Source: SHVO01 sp041905795
GTDB lineage: Bacteria > Pseudomonadota > Alphaproteobacteria > Rhodospirillales > Rhodospirillaceae
Direction of reading: 5' to 3'
Length of the DNA: 64,000 bases
Assembly: GCA_041905795.1 (NCBI GenBank)
Contig: JAYRKL010000021.1
Coordinates: forward strand, 1 to 64,000
Shown piece by piece: positions 54,163 to 62,727 of the stretch (positions within the stretch are counted from its first letter, which is position 1; every line of letters starts with the position of its first letter). Below the pieces are notes generated by a model, which did not search any database, was not told the DNA's origin, and saw only the letters and a program-made list of their open reading frames with translations. The position numbers and the translations under genes were made by a program.

Positions 54163-54230
54163 CCGCGCGCTGGCCAGGGAGGGGCGCGCCTGCCGCGCGT
54201 TGGCCAGGGAGAGGCGCGCTTGCCGCGCGC
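54163..54230. repeat. 30-base tandem repeat, two copies plus a partial third
   Basis: Units start CCGCGCGC/T-TGGCCAGGGAG and run 54163-54192, 54193-54222 and partly 54223-54230. The two full units differ at three positions. They sit between the divergent DMT-transporter and DUF2333 genes. Confidence 0.7.
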
Positions 54231-54294
54231 CGTGCCATTGACCGGATCAGCGATAGTCCCCATCTTGACGCCTTCCCCACCCTCTGGACCCATC

Positions 54295-55275
54295 ATGTCC
54301 GACTTTCTCAAGCGCACGGCCGGTTCCCTCGCATCCCAGGCGGCGGGCCTGGCGGCGCGCGCCCCCGGCGCCTTTGCCGCTCTCGACTCCCGTACCCGCA
54401 GGACGATCGGCGCGGGCGCGCTTGTGCTGCTCATCATCTACTACCCCTTGGGCATGCTGATCTACGACCGTGTCGATGACGACGCCGGCTTCCAGCCGTT
54501 GCCGGCCTATACCGTCTCCGGCGGCAGCGCGGCGGTGTCGATGGCGGCCAGTCTGGCGGCGCGCGAGGCCGACCGCTGGATCGCCAATAAGCCGTTCTTC
54601 CACCCGGCGGCGCCGCTCGACAACGGCCCCAATTTCCAACGCGGCGTGATCTACGCAGTATCGCGGTTCGCGCTCGAGATGGGCGACTACCTGGGCCGCG
54701 TGCGCGGCACCAGCGCCATCGATTCCAACCTCGACCGCGCCGCCGCCGAACTCCGGTTCGACGGCACCGTCTGGGGGATCTGGCCCATGGCTTCGGCCGA
54801 GCGGCAGTACCGGGACGGGGCCGAGCATCTGCTGGCCTACAACCGGGACGTGGCTGCGGGAAAATCCATGTACGACCGGCGCGCCGACAACCTCATCGCC
54901 TTTCTCGACCGCGCCGCGGCGGACCTGGGCTCGGCCAGCGCCGAACTGGACGCCCGCGCCGAGGCCGGCGGCGGCTACTTCGACACCAGGGCCGACGACG
55001 TCTTCTACAACGCCAAGGGCAAGCTCTACGGCTATTACATGATCCTGTCGGCGCTCGGCGACGACTTCGCGCCGGTGATCCGCGAGAAACAGGCGACCGA
55101 GATCTGGACCGCGATGCTGAGTTCGTTCCGCACCGGCGCCACCATGGCCCCGCTGGTGGTGGTCAATGGCCGCCACGACAGCATGTTCATGCCGGCGCAT
55201 CTCGCCAATCTCGGTTTCCACCTGTTGCGTGCCCGCACCCAGGTGAAGGAACTCGCGGATACCTTGAGGAAGTAG
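54295..55275 (+). CDS. DUF2333 family protein (membrane-anchored)
   Basis: A 326-residue protein with one hydrophobic helix at about residues 38-54 (TIGAGALVLLIIYYPLGMLIY) and a helical periplasmic domain with the family blocks GVIYAVSRFALEMGDYLGR, RFDGTVWGIWPMASAE and YNAKGKLYGYYMILSALG. DUF2333 has no assigned function. No ribosome site is obvious before ATG 54295. It is followed by msrB after 40 bases, same strand. Confidence 0.85.
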   Translation: MSDFLKRTAGSLASQAAGLAARAPGAFAALDSRTRRTIGAGALVLLIIYYPLGMLIYDRVDDDAGFQPLPAYTVSGGSAAVSMAASLAAREADRWIANKPFFHPAAPLDNGPNFQRGVIYAVSRFALEMGDYLGRVRGTSAIDSNLDRAAAELRFDGTVWGIWPMASAERQYRDGAEHLLAYNRDVAAGKSMYDRRADNLIAFLDRAAADLGSASAELDARAEAGGGYFDTRADDVFYNAKGKLYGYYMILSALGDDFAPVIREKQATEIWTAMLSSFRTGATMAPLVVVNGRHDSMFMPAHLANLGFHLLRARTQVKELADTLRK

Positions 55276-55315
55276 CTAAGATCCCTAAGTATCGTGGAGC
55301 ACCGAGGAGGCCTGT

Positions 55316-55720
55316 ATGACCAAGATCGCCAAGACCGACGACCAGTGGCGCCAGGAACTGACCCCGGACCAGTTCCGCATCCTGCGCCAGAAGGGCACCG
55401 AGCGTCCGTTCACCGGCGCGTATAACGATTTCAAGGACGACGGCGTGTTCCGCTGCGCCGGCTGCGGCGAGACCTTGTTCGACTCGCGTGCCAAGTACAA
55501 TTCCGGGTCGGGCTGGCCCAGCTTCTTCCAGCCGGCCGGTCCCACCGTGCTGGAAGAACATCACGACAGCACGCACGGCATGCGGCGCACCGAGATCACC
55601 TGCGCCAAATGCGGCGGCCATCTCGGGCATGTGTTCTCGGACGGGCCCGCGCCGACCGGCCTGCGCTACTGCGTCAATTCGGCATCGCTGGATTTTAAAG
55701 GGACCAAGGAAAAGCCCTGA
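55316..55720 (+). CDS. msrB: Peptide-methionine (R)-S-oxide reductase MsrB
   Basis: A 134-residue MsrB that repairs oxidised methionine. The catalytic Cys119 is in GLRYCVN and the two CxxC zinc motifs (Cys47/Cys50 and Cys96/Cys99) are intact, along with SGWPSFF and HLGHVF. It is of standard length, single-domain and cytoplasmic. The stop is followed by a gap that ends in a bidirectional terminator. Confidence 0.97.
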   Translation: MTKIAKTDDQWRQELTPDQFRILRQKGTERPFTGAYNDFKDDGVFRCAGCGETLFDSRAKYNSGSGWPSFFQPAGPTVLEEHHDSTHGMRRTEITCAKCGGHLGHVFSDGPAPTGLRYCVNSASLDFKGTKEKP

Positions 55721-55950
55721 AAATGGCCTTTTCCGGGTATCGGGCACCCGGGTACAACCGGAATGCGAACCCGCTTTTCGTCAACGACAATATTTCTCCG
55801 CCGCCGCCAGCGAATGCTTGCGGGCATGAATGGCTTACGCAATTGTGTCGGCGCACGCGGGGTTCACACTTGGGGGCAAGGGGACTCAAGCTGCAGGGGG
55901 AAGGGGCCCTATCAGGCTGCGCTCTAGCGCGCTGGACGGGGAACCAAGAC

Positions 55951-55987
55951 AAAAAGGGGTACGGCCTCACAGCTGTGCCCCTTTTTT
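55951..55987. terminator. Bidirectional terminator between msrB and queF
   Basis: An A-run (AAAAA), stem GGGGTAC / GTGCCCC (one U-G pair), a 12-base loop and a run of six T's. Both strands read stem then T-run, which suits the convergent msrB and queF genes on either side. Confidence 0.8.
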
Positions 55988-56000
55988 CTATTCCGCCCTC

Positions 56001-56462
56001 TTAGCCTCTTCCGCGGTAGGGCTGCACGCCCTGGTCCGGGACCCAAAGACCTTCGGGAAGCGTCCCGGTCTGCCAGAACACGTCGATGGGGATGCCGCCG
56101 CGCGGGTACCAGTAACCGCCGATGCGCAGCCATTTCGGCGCGATGGCTTCCACCAGGCGCTTGCCGATGGTCAGCGTGCAGTCCTCGTGGAAACCGGCGT
56201 GGTTGCGGAACGAGCCCAGGAAAAGCTTGAGGGACTTGGATTCAACGATGGTTTCATCGGGCGCATAGTCGAGCACCAGATGGGCGAAGTCCGGCTGGCC
56301 GGTCACCGGGCACAGGGTGGTGAACTCCGGCGCGGTGAAGCGGATCAGGTAATCGGTGTCCTGGTGCGGATTCGGCACCGCCTCCAGCACCGCGGCGTCA
56401 GGTGAGGCGGGCAGCGCGCTGGTGCCGCCAAGCTTGGTGAGCTGTTCAAAACGTTCGGTCAT
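56001..56462 (-). CDS. queF: 7-cyano-7-deazaguanine reductase QueF
   Basis: A 153-residue unimodular QueF that reduces preQ0 to preQ1 in queuosine biosynthesis. The nucleophile Cys51 is in FTTLCPVTGQPDFA, the substrate-binding ESKSLKLFLGSF block and the RNHAGFHED motif (His92, Glu93) follow. Size matches the short NADPH-dependent type. It is divergent from the DUF1289 gene with 21 bases between starts. Confidence 0.97.
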   Translation of the reverse strand: MTERFEQLTKLGGTSALPASPDAAVLEAVPNPHQDTDYLIRFTAPEFTTLCPVTGQPDFAHLVLDYAPDETIVESKSLKLFLGSFRNHAGFHEDCTLTIGKRLVEAIAPKWLRIGGYWYPRGGIPIDVFWQTGTLPEGLWVPDQGVQPYRGRG

Positions 56463-56483
56463 AGCCGTGCTATAACCCAGCTT

Positions 56484-56741
56484 ATGGAGAACGTCATCCC
56501 GGTCACCGACCTCATCGCCTCGCCCTGTATCGGGGTGTGCACCGTGGACCGCGCCCGCAACATCTGTATCGGCTGCCTGCGTACCCTCCAGGAAATCGGC
56601 GCCTGGCGGACCATGACCCTGGACCAGAAGCGCGCCACGGTGGCCGCCTGCGACGAGCGCGCCAAAGGCTTGACCCGCCTGGGCAAGGACTGGAAGCCCT
56701 TGGAGACAGCGGGGGAACCGCCGGAAACCAAGCGGCCCTAA
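56484..56741 (+). CDS. DUF1289 family protein
   Basis: An 85-residue protein with the DUF1289 cysteine pattern SPCIGVCTVD followed by CIGCLRTLQEIGAW; four cysteines suggest a small metal-binding module. Function unknown. It diverges from queF across 21 bases, so the two genes must share overlapping promoter or leader sequence. Confidence 0.85.
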   Translation: MENVIPVTDLIASPCIGVCTVDRARNICIGCLRTLQEIGAWRTMTLDQKRATVAACDERAKGLTRLGKDWKPLETAGEPPETKRP

Positions 56742-56899
56742 ATAGTGGGCAAGGCCTCGGGACCAGCGTTCGGACCCAAGGCGATGTGTCGGACTCCGGA
56801 CACTTTTAACTAAATATGGTGGATCGGCGCCGCCCTGCTACAATCTGTGGCAGGATACCCAGGGATTCCGACATCGGAACCGCCTAAGGAGGTTGCATC

Positions 56900-57115
56900 A
56901 TGGCCGCACCGCAAATCGCGCAGGTTCCGTCCGGGTTCGCGCCGATCATGGGGGATTTGCGCGGCATCGTCGCTCGCGCGGTCTCCAGCGCCCGGGCTTC
57001 GGGCCGCGACTACGTCGGGCAGTGCCATATGGCGGCGCAGGCGGTAATGGCGGTGCGTCCCGATCTCTCGCCGCGCGAAGCCTTCGACGCCGTGACGCGC
57101 CTGCGCGACCATTAG
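56900..57115 (+). CDS. Small hypothetical protein (71 residues)
   Basis: A 71-residue frame with a strong AAGGAGG site 7 bases upstream of ATG 56900. The product is helical-looking and Ala-rich with a single Cys (GQCHMAAQAVMAV) and ends RLRDH. No family is recognised. The ribosome site and biased codon use support translation. It is followed by tam on the opposite strand. Confidence 0.6.
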   Translation: MAAPQIAQVPSGFAPIMGDLRGIVARAVSSARASGRDYVGQCHMAAQAVMAVRPDLSPREAFDAVTRLRDH

Positions 57116-57162
57116 ACTCTGTTCGGTCGCAAGAATCGCTCCGGCCTCACACGCTCCAGCAG

Positions 57163-57966
57163 CTATTTTTCGCGCTTCGCTAGCGCAAACAGCCGCCGCA
57201 TCGTGAACAGGACGCGTCCGTCCGCCTGCGGACGGTAGCTCTGCGCGGCCGCGGCGCGGTAGTCGGCCAGGAAGCGCGGCTTTTCGTCGGCGTCCAGCGC
57301 GCTCAGGTAGGGCACCAGCGCCGCGCCCGCGACCCAGGCCACCACCGCATCCAGGCTGTCCAGTGGATGCGCGTAGTGGGTTTCCCAGATGTCCACCGTC
57401 CCGTGCACCGTCCCGTGGGGCGACAGCAGGTCATAGTAGTCGCCGGCGCGCAGGGGATCGGGATGGGTGGCCACGTCTTTCAACCGCGTGCGCCAGGGGG
57501 CCTGTTTCAGCACCTCATCCAGGCAGGCGCGGTAGGGCGCATCGGCGGTGTTGGGCATTTGCACGGCCAGCGTGCCGCCAGGCGCCAGCGCCGCCATCAG
57601 CCGCGGCCACAGTGCGGCGTGGTCCGGCACCCAATGCAGCGCGGCGTTGGAGAAGATCAGCGCGGCGGCGTCCGGCGGCGACCAGACGGCGATGTCGCCG
57701 GCTTGCCACCGCAGGTGCGGAAAGCGTTCCCGCGCCGCCGCCAGCATGGATGGAGATGAATCGAGTCCGGTGACGGCGCGCGCCGGCCATTTCGCCGCCA
57801 GCATGGCGGTGACGTTGCCGGCGCCGCAGCCCAGGTCGTAGAGCGGCCCCGGACCATCGAGGATGATGCGCTGCAGGAGGTCTTCGACCGGCCGTGCCCG
57901 GAACGCCGCGAAGGCGAGATACGCCGAAGGATCCCAGACCCGTGCGTTTACGGCCCCAACCGTCAC
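57163..57966 (-). CDS. tam: Trans-aconitate 2-methyltransferase
   Basis: A 267-residue SAM-dependent methyltransferase that detoxifies trans-aconitate. The Tam-like N-terminal WDPSAYLAF, the SAM motif YDLGCGAGNVTAMLA, GLDSSPSMLAAAR and FSNAALHWVPDH are visible. Its start overlaps the stop of the upstream membrane GGDEF-like gene (ATGA), so the two are co-translated. Substrate assignment is from sequence resemblance. Confidence 0.88.
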   Translation of the reverse strand: MTVGAVNARVWDPSAYLAFAAFRARPVEDLLQRIILDGPGPLYDLGCGAGNVTAMLAAKWPARAVTGLDSSPSMLAAARERFPHLRWQAGDIAVWSPPDAAALIFSNAALHWVPDHAALWPRLMAALAPGGTLAVQMPNTADAPYRACLDEVLKQAPWRTRLKDVATHPDPLRAGDYYDLLSPHGTVHGTVDIWETHYAHPLDSLDAVVAWVAGAALVPYLSALDADEKPRFLADYRAAAAQSYRPQADGRVLFTMRRLFALAKREK

Positions 57967-59174
57967 GGCGGGCCCGGCGCTTTCCGAACGTCTGCTTCCC
58001 GAACAGGCGCTTCCCGGTCAGCTTGCGCCTGGAAGGCCTCGTCTACGTCCGAGAGGCCGGGATGGGCGGCCAGCAGCGCGCGGTTGCCGCCGTGTGCGGC
58101 GGCGTCCTCGAGCGCCAGCGCCGCGCGGCGCGACATGTCGCCCGCGGCGCGGTCGAGGGCGTGGATCGCCGCCGCGCCGATGCTCACGGTGAAATTCAAT
58201 TTCTGGCCGTCGACCGCGACATCGAGGGCCGCCACGTCGCGGCACATGCGCGCGGCGAGGGTCAAGGCGCCGGCACCCGCGGTTTCCGGCAGGAGGGCGA
58301 GGTAGCGGGCGGGCGAGAGGCGTCCGAGGCTGTCGCAATGGCGCATCACCGCCGTGCAATAGCCGGTCAGCGCCTGGGCGACGGTATCGGCGGCGCGCCC
58401 GCCGGCCTTGGCCGCCAGCGCCTCATGCCCTTCGACCTCGATCACCAGGCACGAGAAATCCTCGCCATAGCGGCGCGCGCGCGCGAATTCGTTCTGGGCG
58501 AGTTGGGTGATATGGGCGCGGTCGGAGACGCCGGTGAGGCTGTCGGAGGTGGCGCGCCGCTCCAGTTCCTGGTGCAGGATCGCGGCGCTGGCTTCCTGCG
58601 CCACCAGCCGCTGGGTTCCCACCACGGTCGCGGCCAGGAACGGCAGCCAGTAGACCAGGGCTTCGGCGCGCGAAAAGTCCGGGTTGAGCCCCGGCAGGTA
58701 AAACGCTGCGCCGTAAAGCCCGATCGCACTCACGGCGCCGAGGCTGATCCAGACGGCGCGCGGGATCGCCGACAGGTGGGCGGCGAACAGTCCCAGCAGG
58801 CCGAACAGGAGGGCAAACCGCACCGCGCCCGCGGCCGGCGCGGCGGCGACGCCGAACACGATATGCGCCGCGAACACGACGCTGGCGAGGATCGGCACGA
58901 TGAACTGCCGGACGCGCTCCTCGCGCAGGAACGTCAGGCCGTAGATCAGCAGGAGGGCCGCGAGCAGCCCGAGGGTGAGATCCGCGAAGACGGCGCCGGC
59001 ATAACCGCGATGCCCCACCCACAGGGCGGCGACGCCATAAAAGCCGCCGCCGCCGATCAACAGCCGGCGCTGGGCGGCCGCGAAATCGCGCCGCCACACC
59101 GTGCTGCCCAAAGGAGAGTTGTCGATCACAGTTTCAGAGTCCGCCCCGCTGCCCTTCCCGGGCGGCATGATCAT
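57963..59174 (-). CDS. Membrane protein with degenerate GGDEF domain
   Basis: A 403-residue protein with about six hydrophobic segments in its first 190 residues and a C-terminal GGDEF-fold domain: RRATSDSLTGVSDRAHITQLAQ is followed by the helix pattern, but the active-site GGDEF is replaced by SPARY (LGRLSPARYLALLP). It is therefore probably not a diguanylate cyclase. The ATG at 59174 is preferred over a longer frame. It is co-transcribed with tam downstream and follows a response-regulator-like gene by 40 bases. Confidence 0.75.
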   Translation of the reverse strand: MIMPPGKGSGADSETVIDNSPLGSTVWRRDFAAAQRRLLIGGGGFYGVAALWVGHRGYAGAVFADLTLGLLAALLLIYGLTFLREERVRQFIVPILASVVFAAHIVFGVAAAPAAGAVRFALLFGLLGLFAAHLSAIPRAVWISLGAVSAIGLYGAAFYLPGLNPDFSRAEALVYWLPFLAATVVGTQRLVAQEASAAILHQELERRATSDSLTGVSDRAHITQLAQNEFARARRYGEDFSCLVIEVEGHEALAAKAGGRAADTVAQALTGYCTAVMRHCDSLGRLSPARYLALLPETAGAGALTLAARMCRDVAALDVAVDGQKLNFTVSIGAAAIHALDRAAGDMSRRAALALEDAAAHGGNRALLAAHPGLSDVDEAFQAQADREAPVREADVRKAPGPP

Positions 59175-59214
59175 AGCACCCGGACCGCATTTCGACAGTT
59201 CCGTGAATATCGGG

Positions 59215-60219
59215 TCAGTGAATATGGGCGAAGCCCAGGCGCAGGCCGTCCGCGGGCACGGCGTCGCGCAGCGCGGCTTGCGCGCGCTTGAGCAAGCGTT
59301 CGGCGACATCCGTGGGCGCATCGGCGCCGCTCAAGGCCTGCGCGGCGATGCCGGCGCTGAGAGCGACGGGCATGGTCATGGCGCCGAGGATCAGCGGCGC
59401 GGCAAGGGCGCTCGCGACGTCGCGGCCGCGGGCCGCGGCGTGCGGCGCGATCAGGAAATCGGCCATCATCAGCGCCAAGACATTGCCGTCGACCCTGGCC
59501 GCGACTTCCAGCGGACCCTTGGCGCGGCGCAGGCGCTGGCCGAGGAGGCGCAGCGCCTCGTCTCCGGCCGCGAGGCCCAGCGCGTCGTTGATCTCGGACA
59601 GCGCGCCGGTCTTGAACAGGCACAGGCCGACCATCGCGCCCTTGCCCGCGCGATTGGCGATCGCGGCGGTGAGGGAGTCGATGAACGGCGCGCGCGCCAC
59701 CAGACCCGTCAGCGTGTCGCGCTCGGCGCCGCGTCCCCGCGCCGCCTCGCGCCGGTGGCCGGCGAGCGCGTAGCGGATCGCGCGTTCCAGGCGCTCGACC
59801 GTGAGTTCGCTTTTGGCGAGGAAACCGTAGGCGCCGTGCGCCAGCGCTTTCTGGTCGATGGCGTCGTCGTCGAGCGCCGACATGACGATGAACGGAACAT
59901 CGAACTCGGAGTGCCGGGTCTCATCCATGAGATCGAGGCCGGTGTGCGGCTGCAGATAATAGTCGGCGAGCACGAGATCGATCGCCTCTCGGCGCAGCAC
60001 CTGCAGCGCGGCGGGAATCGTATCGGCATGGTGAACGTTGGCCGCGCGCACCCCGGCGGCTTCGAGGAATTTCTTGATCAGCGCGCGGTCGCGGGCGTTG
60101 TCCTCGAACACGAGCACGCCGAGGCTGCCGGTATCGAATCCGGCGCCCGCGCCCGGGGCGGGGGAGGTTGCGGGGGCGGTGCGTCCGGCAAAGGCGGCGC
60201 GTACGGCACGAATGGTCAT
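59215..60219 (-). CDS. Response regulator with degenerate GGDEF-like domain
   Basis: A 334-residue protein. Receiver domain at about residues 30-160: LVFEDNARDRALIKKFL, phospho-acceptor Asp in LVLADYYLQP, VMSALDDD and the Lys in FLAKSEL are all present. A GGDEF-like C-terminal domain follows (LTGLVARAPFID), whose active site reads ARVDGNVLAL in place of RxGGDEF. It probably receives phosphate but does not make cyclic di-GMP. GGAG lies 8 bases before ATG 60219. It heads a three-gene operon with the membrane GGDEF-like protein and tam. Confidence 0.75.
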   Translation of the reverse strand: MTIRAVRAAFAGRTAPATSPAPGAGAGFDTGSLGVLVFEDNARDRALIKKFLEAAGVRAANVHHADTIPAALQVLRREAIDLVLADYYLQPHTGLDLMDETRHSEFDVPFIVMSALDDDAIDQKALAHGAYGFLAKSELTVERLERAIRYALAGHRREAARGRGAERDTLTGLVARAPFIDSLTAAIANRAGKGAMVGLCLFKTGALSEINDALGLAAGDEALRLLGQRLRRAKGPLEVAARVDGNVLALMMADFLIAPHAAARGRDVASALAAPLILGAMTMPVALSAGIAAQALSGADAPTDVAERLLKRAQAALRDAVPADGLRLGFAHIH

Positions 60220-61000
60220 CGGTTCTCCAAAAAGGCGGCCGCGCGGCGGGATCGTCCGCCTGTTTTCCCCTTGAGGCCGGGGCCGGACGGTCTGCGCCAT
60301 CCTTCGTGATGTGAACCTACCGGCCGCAGGTTGATGGTTTCTGAACGCGGACAAAATTTCACGCGCCGGGGTGAGAGTCATATGACTCAATATGTTAGCC
60401 GGCGATTTTCAAACCGCTCCGCGCCAAACGGCGGGAAGTCAACGGATTCGCACATAATTTTGGCCGCAAAGCGGCGCCCCGTGACGGCGGATTCGGTCCT
60501 GCGAAAAGCTTCGTGGGACAGCACGCGGCTCCATCCTGACAAAAAAATCGCTCAGCGGATTTTCCCGGAACACGCGCGCCGGAACGCGCGTTCCGGCGCG
60601 CCGCTCGGGGCAACGCACCCGGTGGCGGCGCACGGCCAAGCAGCCAAATTTTTCAACCAAAACAAAACGAATCGGCGTGCATGCGGGGGATCGCGCGCTT
60701 GGCGCGCGGCGTGCGCTTTATGACGATCGATCGCGCATTTACACGTGAGGTTGGGAAGCGCTTCGTAATAACAGCCGCGCGGGAACATTCTCCCTTGACA
60801 GCTAAGCGCCCATGACGTTGGTTAAGCCCATCCTGTGGGTGCTCCAAAGGGGACGGGTTGGGGGGGCATCGGACCGATGGACTACATCGGTCCAAAAGGC
60901 GTGAGTGTTGCCAAGGCGGCGCTCTGCCTGTTAGACCCTCGACACTACTTTTGCCCATCAGGACCGGCCAAAACGCAAACCCATTTTGTTGAGTGAGCGC
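60220..61000. other. 781-base region without a supported gene
   Basis: Divergent region between the response-regulator operon and tonB. Open frames here are short, overlap on both strands and lack ribosome sites. It contains a 26-base perfect palindrome at 60575-60600. A TTGACA at 60795 could be a -35 element for the tonB side, but no good -10 is seen at normal spacing. No RNA gene is recognised. Confidence 0.5.
60575..60600. repeat. 26-base perfect palindrome
   Basis: CGCGCCGGAACG followed by its exact complement through CGTTCCGGCGCG, uninterrupted. It sits in the long region upstream of tonB, 400 bases from its start, with no T-run on either side. Possible operator or structural hairpin. 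Confidence 0.6.
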
Positions 61001-61645
61001 ATGGATCTTTCGACCGCACCACGTTACATACCGCCGCCCACGAACAATCGCCGTACGATCGGCTTCCTGCTCGTGGTCGCATTCCACGCCCTCGTCGTAT
61101 GGGCATTCATGTCAGGTCTCGGCCAGATGGTCGTCGACCGCTTGAAGGGGCCGCTCGAGACCCGCATCATCGAAGAAGCCAAGATCGAGGAAGACGCGCC
61201 GCCGCCGCCGCCGCCCAAGTTCCAGGCGCCGCCGCCGGTGTTCGTCGATATCCCGGTCGTGGCCATCAGCGAGCCGGCCGCCGACACCTCGGCCATCCAG
61301 AACACCACCAACGTGCGCCCCGTCGCTCCGCCCCCGCCACCGAAGGCGGACGTGATCGTGGCGCCGCGTCAGAACCCGCGGCGTCCGAACACCGGCGCCG
61401 AAGAAATGTACCCGGCGATGTCTCGTCGTCTGGGCGAAGAGGGTACGGTCGTCCTGCTTCTTACCGTCAATGAAGAAGGCCGGGTGACCGAAGCTAAAGT
61501 CCAGACGAGCAGCGGCTTTGAACGTCTCGACGAAGCTGCAGCAAAAGAAGCTGGGAGGACATGGCGGTTCTTGCCGGGAACGATCAACGGCAAGCCTTCC
61601 TCCATGCAGATGCCGATCAGAGTGACCTTCAAGCTTCCGAAGTAA
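61001..61645 (+). CDS. tonB: TonB energy-transduction protein
   Basis: A 214-residue TonB. N-terminal cytoplasmic tail, one membrane helix (about 19-37, IGFLLVVAFHALVVWAFM), a proline-rich periplasmic spacer (DAPPPPPPKFQAPPPVF and APPPPPKAD), and the C-terminal TonB domain (YPAMSRRLGEEGTVVLLLTVNEEGRV, WRFLPGTINGKP). It links the proton-driven ExbB/ExbD complex to outer-membrane receptors. exbB follows after 69 bases. I chose ATG 61001 over a non-ATG start 15 bases upstream. Confidence 0.93.
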   Translation: MDLSTAPRYIPPPTNNRRTIGFLLVVAFHALVVWAFMSGLGQMVVDRLKGPLETRIIEEAKIEEDAPPPPPPKFQAPPPVFVDIPVVAISEPAADTSAIQNTTNVRPVAPPPPPKADVIVAPRQNPRRPNTGAEEMYPAMSRRLGEEGTVVLLLTVNEEGRVTEAKVQTSSGFERLDEAAAKEAGRTWRFLPGTINGKPSSMQMPIRVTFKLPK

Positions 61646-61714
61646 GTCGAGAAATGAGCCGCGGCCTAGCCCGCATCAATGTAATGACAGTTTGAGTCTA
61701 GCGAGGACACATCA

Positions 61715-62602
61715 ATGAATACCCGACTGACCAACCTTTGCTCGAAGATCCTGGCCGTTGTGCCGGCCGTGGCGTTCGCCGTGGCCCTGGCCACCAGCCC
61801 GGTCGTCTCCTACGCCGCGGATGAAGCCCCGGCTGCTGCTCCGGCTGACGCCGCTGCCGCTCCGGCCGCCGAACCCGCTGCCGCCGCTCCGGCCGCCGCC
61901 CCGGCTGCCGCCGCCGGTTCCACCGAAACCATCGAAAACCCGTACGGCCTTGAGAACCTCTGGGCTTCGGGCGACTTCCTGTCCCACACCACCGTCGTCG
62001 TCCTGGCCATCATGTCGATGGGCACCTGGTACATCCTGATCATGCGCCTGGTCGACCAGACCGTGCTGATGAAGCAGGCCAACACCGCTCAGAAGAGCTT
62101 CTGGGCCGCCGGTTCGCTCAAGGAAGGCATGGCCAAGCTGGAGCCGAACAGTGCGTTCCGCGCGATCGTGGACGACGGCCTGAAGGCCACCGAACACCAC
62201 GAAGGCAAGCTCACCGACACCGTCGACCTGAACGAGTGGGTCACCATGTCGCTGGCGCGTTCCACCGAAGCCGTCAACTTCCGTCTCCAGGGCGGTCTGT
62301 CCTTCCTGGCGTCGGTCGGTTCGACCGCTCCGTTCGTCGGTCTGCTCGGCACCGTGTGGGGCATCTATCACGCGCTGGTGAAGATCTCGCTCGCCGGCCA
62401 GGCCTCGATCGACAAGGTCGCCGGCCCCGTCGGTGAAGCGCTCATCATGACCGCCTTCGGTCTGATCGTCGCCGTGCCGGCCGTGCTGGGTTACAACTGG
62501 CTCGTCCGCCGCAACAAGGTCGCCCTGGATCGCGTGCGCAACTTCGCGTCCGACATCCATGCGGTGCTGCTCAGCAACCGCACCGGCCGCGCCCGCGCCT
62601 AA
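61715..62602 (+). CDS. exbB: ExbB proton-channel protein with N-terminal Ala/Pro extension
   Basis: A 295-residue MotA/TolQ/ExbB family protein, the proton channel of the TonB system. It starts with a signal-like helix ending near SYAADEAP, then an Ala/Pro-rich periplasmic linker (about 30-65), a membrane helix (VVVLAIMSMGTWYILIM), and the conserved ExbB core (STAPFVGLLGTVWGIYHAL, AGPVGEALIMTAFGLIVAVPAVLGYN). The long N-terminal extension is typical of alphaproteobacterial and xanthomonad ExbB. exbD genes follow. Confidence 0.95.
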   Translation: MNTRLTNLCSKILAVVPAVAFAVALATSPVVSYAADEAPAAAPADAAAAPAAEPAAAAPAAAPAAAAGSTETIENPYGLENLWASGDFLSHTTVVVLAIMSMGTWYILIMRLVDQTVLMKQANTAQKSFWAAGSLKEGMAKLEPNSAFRAIVDDGLKATEHHEGKLTDTVDLNEWVTMSLARSTEAVNFRLQGGLSFLASVGSTAPFVGLLGTVWGIYHALVKISLAGQASIDKVAGPVGEALIMTAFGLIVAVPAVLGYNWLVRRNKVALDRVRNFASDIHAVLLSNRTGRARA

Positions 62603-62672
62603 TCGGCGGACGCTGCTCTCGGGCTTTTGTGTAACGCGAAGCCCGTACGACCTAGTAAAGTTCGTCTCGGCC

Positions 62673-62700
62673 CAGGGGTCCGGCAAAAACCGGACCCCTG
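62673..62700 (+). promoter_or_regulatory. Hairpin between exbB and exbD
   Basis: An 11-base-pair perfect stem (CAGGGGTCCGG / CCGGACCCCTG) with a CAAAAA loop and no T-run, 71 bases after the exbB stop. It may mark an mRNA-processing or stability point that sets the exbB:exbD ratio. Role inferred from position. Confidence 0.5.
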
Positions 62701-62727
62701 ATCCGGACGCCTAAAGGAGAGTTTCTC

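Noticed and set aside
60331..60723. 130-residue open frame upstream of tonB
   Set aside because: No ribosome site, no domain, Arg/Ala-rich composition and overlapping frames on both strands.
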